Positions 35,553 through 39,469 of a stretch of 39,469 nucleotides of DNA are shown in pieces. The stretch is from Clostridiales bacterium. GTDB lineage: Bacteria > Bacillota > Clostridia > UBA1381. How positions within the stretch are numbered: the first letter of the stretch is position 1; each line of letters begins with the position of its first letter. The notes under the pieces were generated by a model. The model was not told where the DNA came from. It did no database searches and was given only the letters and a program-made list of their open reading frames with translations. Made by a program: the position numbers and the translations under genes. The DNA is taken from positions 1 through 39,469 of the forward strand of contig JAQXZB010000119.1 in NCBI GenBank assembly GCA_029226975.1, written 5' to 3'.

Positions 35553-35581
35553 TTGCATATATTTCGGTTTTGTGGTAATAT
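35553..35581 (+). promoter_or_regulatory. promoter of the deoxyribosyltransferase-like gene
   Basis: TTGCAT (35553-35558), 17-bp spacer, TAATAT (35576-35581). It diverges from the exoA promoter. Confidence 0.5.
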
Positions 35582-35613
35582 AGAATTATAAAGATAAAAA
35601 AGGAGCGATTTTT

Positions 35614-36048
35614 ATGAAAATATACATAGCGGGCTTTGGGGTTTTCAGACCCGACGCCATATCCTACGGCGAAAATTTAAAACAGATATGCGCCCAATTC
35701 GGGCATGAGGGGCTCTATCCCCTGGACAATCAATGCGACAGCGCCGAGGATATTTACAAGGGAAATATCGGTCTTATCAGAGAAGCGGACGCGGTAATTG
35801 CCGACATAAACCCCTTCAGAGGCTCAGAGCCGGATTCGGGTACAGCCTTTGAGATAGGCTTTGCGGCTGCACTGGGCAAAAAAATCATCTGCTACATGGA
35901 CGATACAAGACCCATGAAGGAAAAAATTACCGACAGCTTTTATGCAGTGGAGGATTTCGGACTGCCCGTAAACCTGATGATAGCCGCAAGCGCAAAAATC
36001 GTTGGGGGCGGTTTTTTGGAGGCTGTGAAAATGCTCGAAAAATGTTGA
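35614..36048 (+). CDS. nucleoside 2-deoxyribosyltransferase family protein
   Basis: A 144-residue protein of the family that moves deoxyribose between bases or hydrolyses (deoxy)nucleotides. It has the N-terminal strand and nucleotide loop KIYIAGFGVF (the family's YLAGP position), ADINPFRGSEPDSGTAFEIGFAAALGK with D64 and the likely catalytic E80. The length is typical. AAGGAG precedes the ATG. It may act in nucleotide salvage or clean-up; its divergent neighbour is the DNA repair gene exoA. The exact substrate is unknown. Confidence 0.88.
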   Translation: MKIYIAGFGVFRPDAISYGENLKQICAQFGHEGLYPLDNQCDSAEDIYKGNIGLIREADAVIADINPFRGSEPDSGTAFEIGFAAALGKKIICYMDDTRPMKEKITDSFYAVEDFGLPVNLMIAASAKIVGGGFLEAVKMLEKC

Positions 36049-36073
36049 CTGTTGTCGATTATTCTGTTATAAT
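36045..36073 (+). promoter_or_regulatory. promoter of the CrtO-PAP2 pair
   Basis: TTGACT (36045-36050, overlapping the preceding stop codon), 17-bp spacer, TATAAT (36068-36073). Confidence 0.75.
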
Positions 36074-36100
36074 ATACATAAAAAGTTGGGAGGTGCCTAT

Positions 36101-36586
36101 GTGACAGCGTTTGAAAAGTTTTTGTGGAGTTGTGCCTATGCAGGTATATGCTCGCTTACGGTACTGGCGGTAGGAGTTTTTATTCCCCGGGATATTTTTA
36201 ACTGCCGAAGCTGGTTTTTCAGAGAACGCGCCTGGGAGAGCAAACTCTATGTATTCCTTAGGGTACCGAAATGGAAAATGCGCGTACCGGATATGAGTAT
36301 TTATGTTAAACGGCTCATGCGCAAGCGTTTGGACAACGGCATGAGCGCCGACAAGATGAACGCGCTTGTGGCGGAAACCTGCGTTGCCGAATCGGCGCAC
36401 GTTCTTTTATGTTTCCTGGCACTGGGCATGGTACTCATCTGGGAATCCTCCGGCGGTGCGGTATGCACGCTTTTATATGCTTTCGGAAACATTCCCTATA
36501 TTATAATTCAGCGCTATAACCGTCCGCGGCTTATGCGCACACTGGAAAAACAGCTACACCGCGAAGCAAAGGAGCTTGCAGTATGA
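36101..36586 (+). CDS. CrtO-family (acyltransferase-like) membrane protein
   Basis: A 161-residue membrane protein of the family that includes CrtO, the staphyloxanthin-pathway glycosyl-diaponeurosporenoate acyltransferase. Conserved parts are the basic segment RVPKWKMRVPD after the first hydrophobic helix, AETCVAESAH in the middle and FGNIPYIIIQRYNRPRL near the end. No carotenoid genes are nearby, so its true acceptor is unknown and probably another lipid. The start is the GTG at 36101, placed 5 bases after GGGAGGTG (36088-36095). It overlaps the next gene by four bases. Confidence 0.75.
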   Translation: MTAFEKFLWSCAYAGICSLTVLAVGVFIPRDIFNCRSWFFRERAWESKLYVFLRVPKWKMRVPDMSIYVKRLMRKRLDNGMSADKMNALVAETCVAESAHVLLCFLALGMVLIWESSGGAVCTLLYAFGNIPYIIIQRYNRPRLMRTLEKQLHREAKELAV

Positions 36587-37269
36587 ACGATTACAGAGAT
36601 TTCAGGCTTTCAAGGCTCAACGACCCCCGCTTTTGCCATTTAAAGCTTTTGCTTTTCTGGCCCTTATATGGCGCGGCGTTCTTCCTTTTGGAGCATATAA
36701 CCCGAAACGGCTATCATTATATGCACTGCGCCCTTGACGATGTAATTCCCTTCTTGGAGATATTTGTCATACCCTATTATTTTTGGTTTGTATACATAGT
36801 GGGAATGTTAATATACGGGCTTTTATTTGATACGGAAAGCTTTGTTTTGTATATGAGAATGATAATTGTGACCTGCTCGGCGGCGTGTATAACCTATTTT
36901 CTATACCCCACAGCACAGCAGCTAAGACCCGAGGAATTTTTAAGGGACAATATTTTCACGCAGATAGTGGAGAGGCTCTATGCCTTTGACACCAACACCA
37001 ACGTCTGTCCCTCCATTCATGTTGCGGGCGCGGTATCGGTATCTGTCGCGGCATGGAATTCAAAGTATTTCTCAAAGACCAAATACAGAATAATTTTCAC
37101 GATTATAACCGCGCTTATATGTATGTCAACGGTATTTTTAAAGCAGCATTCCGCCGAGGACGTATTCTGGGGGCTTGTGCTGTGCGCGGCGGCGCAGACA
37201 TCGATTGCGGTATACGAGCGCATAAAGGAAAAAGAGCCCAAAAAAAAGCTTTTTGGCGCAAACAGATAG
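36583..37269 (+). CDS. PAP2-family membrane phosphatase
   Basis: A 228-residue membrane protein with about five or six hydrophobic segments and the phosphatidic acid phosphatase (PAP2) motifs: LRP (C1 remnant, about 114-116), PSIH (143-146) and S182...KQHSAED with H189 and D193. It resembles the PAP2_3 / inositolphosphotransferase-like group that works on lipid phosphates or head-group exchange. It is translationally coupled (ATGA) to the CrtO-like gene, so the two may modify the same lipid. Confidence 0.85.
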   Translation: MNDYRDFRLSRLNDPRFCHLKLLLFWPLYGAAFFLLEHITRNGYHYMHCALDDVIPFLEIFVIPYYFWFVYIVGMLIYGLLFDTESFVLYMRMIIVTCSAACITYFLYPTAQQLRPEEFLRDNIFTQIVERLYAFDTNTNVCPSIHVAGAVSVSVAAWNSKYFSKTKYRIIFTIITALICMSTVFLKQHSAEDVFWGLVLCAAAQTSIAVYERIKEKEPKKKLFGANR

Positions 37270-37271
37270 AA

Positions 37272-37409
37272 AAGGGGCTGTTGCTTTTAGCGCAGATCGA
37301 CGTATGGCATAAAACCATACGTCTACGAACAGAACACACCACTCGGAGTACACAAAGTACGCCGTCGGGTGTGTTCTGTCCGTTCTGCATCTAAAATCAA
37401 TCAGCCCTT
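37272..37409. repeat. three-way-junction structured element (RNA or MITE-like)
   Basis: A 138-base element between convergent genes. The outer stem pairs AAGGGGCTGTTG, TTTTAG and GCAGA (37272-37296) with TCTGC, CTAAAA, CAA and CAGCCCTT (37384-37409), about 22 pairs with small bulges. Inside are two hairpins: GACGTATGG / CCATACGTC (37299-37323) and ACAGAACACACC / GGTGTGTTCTGT (37329-37379), the latter capped by CGG-GTAC / GTAC-CCG. It is too elaborate for a plain terminator, though it may also end both flanking transcripts. It may be a small palindromic mobile repeat. Confidence 0.6.
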
Positions 37410-37435
37410 ATGTGCATTTTGCTGTGGCCCACAAT

Positions 37436-38800
37436 TTATCTATCCGCAAGCTTTACATATTCGCGTCTTTCGCCCACCGACTTGTACGCCGGGCGGATAA
37501 TTCTGTTTCCGTTTATCAGCTCCTCAAGCCTGTGCGCGCTCCAGCCCGCAATTCTCGCCATGGCAAATATGGGTGTGAACAGTTCTTCGGGAATACCGAG
37601 CATCTGATACACAAAGCCACTGTAAAAGTCCACATTCGCGCTTACACCCTTATACATTGTTCTGGAATTGCCGATTATCTTCGGCGCTATTTCCTCAACC
37701 GCCGCATACAGCGCGTATTCCTCATGCATACCCTTCTCAACCGAAAGCTGATCCACAAAGCTCTTAAATACCTCCGCTCTGGGGTCGGAAACCGAATAGA
37801 TAGCGTGTCCGATACCGTATATAAGACCGGATTTATCATAGGCTTCCTTATTAAGGATTTTAACAAGGTACTTTTCAATCTCCTCTTTATCCGTCCAATC
37901 CTTTACATGGGCTTTAATATCCCTGAACATATCGCAGACCTTAAGGTTTGCACCGCCGTGCTTGGGACCCTTAAGGGAGCCTAAAGCCGCAGCTATTGCC
38001 GAATAAGTATCCGTACCCGACGAGGTAACCACATGGGTTGTAAAGGAGGAGTTGTTTCCTCCGCCATGCTCCGCATGAAGTATAAGCGCAAGGTCCAAAA
38101 GTCTTGCTTCAAGAGGCGAATACTTCCTGTTCGGGCGGAGCATATACAATATATTTTCCGCCGTAGACAGTGACGGGTCGGGATTATGGAAGAAGAAGCT
38201 TGAGCCGTCCTTTATATAGTAGTCATACGCCTGATAACCGTATATTGCCAGCTGCGGAAACAGTGCGATAAGCTGCAAACACTGGCGCAGTACATTGGGG
38301 ATTGAGGTATCGTTGGCGTTATTGTCATAGGAATAGAGCGTAAGCACCGATCTTGCAAGAGAATTCATTATATCGTCGCTGGGCGCTTTCATAATAATAT
38401 CACGCACAAACGAATTTGGCAGGCTGCGGTATCCCGAAAGCAGTTCAAAAAAGCTGTCAAGCTCTTCTCGGTCAGGAAGCTTGCCGAACAAAATCAAATA
38501 TACGGTTTCCTCAAAGCCGGTACGGTTTTCCTCGACGACATTGCGTATAATCTCCTTTATGTCGTAGCCGCGGTAATACAAGCTGCCGGGACATGGCACC
38601 TTTTCACCGTTTATTTCCTCTTTAGCGTGAATATCGGAGATTTCGGTAAGTCCGGTCAGAACGCCGTTACCGTTTACATCTCTAAGTCCTCGGTTTACCT
38701 TATATTGGGTATAGAGTGACGGTTCGATTTTTCCGTCTGCAACGCACAGCTTTGCCAAGTCATACACCTGCGGTGTTATCTCAGAGTAATTCTTTTTCAT
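37436..38800 (-). CDS. citrate synthase
   Basis: Condenses oxaloacetate and acetyl-CoA to citrate, supplying 2-oxoglutarate for glutamate synthesis. The 454 residues are typical of the longer Clostridial enzymes with an extended N-terminus. Active-site features: His in LHAEHGGGNNSSF, His in GIGHAIYS followed by SDPRAE, and Asp in NVDFYSGFVYQMLG. AAGGAGG precedes the ATG. It is monocistronic. Confidence 0.95.
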   Translation of the reverse strand: MKKNYSEITPQVYDLAKLCVADGKIEPSLYTQYKVNRGLRDVNGNGVLTGLTEISDIHAKEEINGEKVPCPGSLYYRGYDIKEIIRNVVEENRTGFEETVYLILFGKLPDREELDSFFELLSGYRSLPNSFVRDIIMKAPSDDIMNSLARSVLTLYSYDNNANDTSIPNVLRQCLQLIALFPQLAIYGYQAYDYYIKDGSSFFFHNPDPSLSTAENILYMLRPNRKYSPLEARLLDLALILHAEHGGGNNSSFTTHVVTSSGTDTYSAIAAALGSLKGPKHGGANLKVCDMFRDIKAHVKDWTDKEEIEKYLVKILNKEAYDKSGLIYGIGHAIYSVSDPRAEVFKSFVDQLSVEKGMHEEYALYAAVEEIAPKIIGNSRTMYKGVSANVDFYSGFVYQMLGIPEELFTPIFAMARIAGWSAHRLEELINGNRIIRPAYKSVGERREYVKLADR

Positions 38801-38831
38801 AGGGCATCCTCCTTTTTTGTATAATATATCT

Positions 38832-38860
38832 ATTTTATCCTATAATTACCCTTTTGTCAA
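38832..38860 (-). promoter_or_regulatory. promoter of citrate synthase gene
   Basis: Minus strand: TTGACA (38855-38860), 17-bp spacer, TAAAAT (38832-38837). Confidence 0.75.
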
Positions 38861-38920
38861 TGAATTAAAAGTAAATAATATATGAATTAAGAAAAAAATA
38901 AAAAAATTTCATAAAAAGGG

Positions 38921-38949
38921 TTGACAAAACGAAATAATGCTGATATAAT
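38921..38949 (+). promoter_or_regulatory. promoter of the tRNA cluster
   Basis: TTGACA (38921-38926), 17-bp spacer, TATAAT (38944-38949): a full consensus sigma-A promoter, about 34 bp upstream of the first tRNA. Confidence 0.9.
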
Positions 38950-38982
38950 ATCTTAGGTCAGCTGATGAAGCTGATTTGATAT

Positions 38983-39056
<74 letters not shown>

Positions 39057-39059
39057 TAT

Positions 39060-39136
39060 GTGTCTGTAGCTCAGTTGGATAGAGCAATTGCCTTCTAAGC
39101 AATGGGCCGGGGGTTCGAATCCCTCCAGACACGCCA
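39060..39136 (+). tRNA. tRNA-Arg (TCT)
   Basis: Acceptor stem GTGTCTG / CAGACAC, anticodon stem ATTGC / GCAAT with TCT at 39094-39096, and an encoded CCA. It lies three bases after tRNA-Gly. Confidence 0.97.
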
Positions 39137-39158
39137 TTTTTTTATGTGGCACATACAT

Positions 39159-39236
39159 GGTGGGTATAGTTCAGCTGGTTAGAGCGTCAGATTGTGGTCC
39201 TGAATGTCGTGGGTTCGAATCCCACTACCCACCCCA
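39159..39236 (+). tRNA. tRNA-His (GTG)
   Basis: Acceptor stem GTGGGTA / TACCCAC plus an extra G at 39159 facing the discriminator C, the known G-1 of tRNA-His. Anticodon stem TCAGA / (C)CTGA with loop TTGTGGT gives GTG. CCA is encoded. Confidence 0.96.
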
Positions 39237-39238
39237 CT

Positions 39239-39297
39239 TACACATTTTATGTGTATCAATAAATAGCAGAAGAACCATACTTATCCGGCAAGGATAA
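39239..39297 (+). other. spacer hairpins between tRNA-His and tRNA-Gln
   Basis: Two small stems: TACACAT / ATGTGTA (39239-39255) and TTATCC / GGATAA (39281-39297). Neither has a U tract, so they are more likely processing signals than terminators. Confidence 0.4.
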
Positions 39298-39311
39298 TAT
39301 GTGTGAAGCAT

Positions 39312-39388
39312 AGGGATATAGCCAAGTCGGTAAGGCACCAGATTTTGATTCTGGCATTTCGTAGGTTCGAGTCCTGCTATCCCTGCCA
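39312..39388 (+). tRNA. tRNA-Gln (TTG)
   Basis: Acceptor stem AGGGATA / TATCCCT, anticodon loop TTTTGAT giving TTG, T arm GTAGGTTCGAGTCCTGC and an encoded CCA. It abuts tRNA-Lys with no spacer. Confidence 0.95.
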
Positions 39389-39464
39389 GGGCCATTAGCT
39401 CAGTCGGCAGAGCACTTGACTTTTAATCAAGTTGTCCGGGGTTCGAATCTCCGATGGCTCACCA
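39389..39464 (+). tRNA. tRNA-Lys (TTT)
   Basis: Acceptor stem GGGCCAT / ATGGCTC (one G-T pair), anticodon stem CTTGA / TCAAG with TTT, and an encoded CCA. The cluster may continue beyond the window. Confidence 0.96.
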
Positions 39465-39469
39465 GTAAA

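Noticed and set aside
39088-39297. A 69-codon open frame across tRNA-Arg and tRNA-His
   Set aside because: It covers two clear tRNA genes and has no ribosome binding site.

Overview
The window looks like chromosome of an anaerobic Firmicute of class Clostridia. Supporting signs are the AGGAGG-type ribosome binding sites, TTGACA/17 bp/TATAAT promoters before most transcription units, S-layer homology (SLH) surface proteins, a class III fructose-bisphosphatase, an isoleucine T-box leader and a dense tRNA cluster. The carbohydrate genes point to a plant cell wall (pectin, rhamnogalacturonan) user, perhaps a gut bacterium. A more exact taxon would be a guess.

Left part (1-8.5 kb): glutamate dehydrogenase (minus); an Rpn-family PD-(D/E)XK nuclease gene (plus), followed by a small gene that repeats only its C-terminal region; a 1040-residue SLH protein (minus) behind two promoters and a folded leader, probably a major surface protein; and a secreted SH3b/NlpC-P60 peptidoglycan hydrolase (minus) with a WalR-like box upstream.

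Centre (8.5-20 kb): a 1566-residue secreted multidomain SGNH esterase (minus). Diverging from it, class III fbp is translationally coupled to a cytoplasmic rhamnogalacturonan-acetylesterase-like protein, and a perfect palindrome covers the -10 of their promoter. Next comes a three-gene LplBCA-type CUT1 sugar ABC transporter operon (minus) with candidate operators. A GH106-like glycosidase lies at 31-33.7 kb. Together these suggest uptake and breakdown of acetylated, rhamnose-containing pectin oligosaccharides.

Right part (20-39 kb): the pstS-pstC-pstA-pstB-phoU phosphate operon (minus) with PhoP-like direct repeats; a YitT-family membrane protein; a small repetitive lipoprotein; a second SLH protein with an internal duplication; ileS under a T-box riboswitch; the GH106-like gene; exoA plus an AEC-family transporter; a nucleoside 2-deoxyribosyltransferase-like gene; a CrtO-like/PAP2 membrane pair; a 138-nt three-way-junction element; citrate synthase; and five tRNA genes (Gly, Arg, His, Gln, Lys) behind a consensus promoter at the right edge.

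The observation most worth testing is the Rpn locus. The nuclease gene has a strong internal Shine-Dalgarno and in-frame ATG that would give an 87-residue C-terminal protein. A neighbouring gene encodes almost the same C-terminal segment on its own. This fits an intragenic-antitoxin arrangement with an added stand-alone copy. No CRISPR array, rRNA, prophage or insertion sequence was seen.
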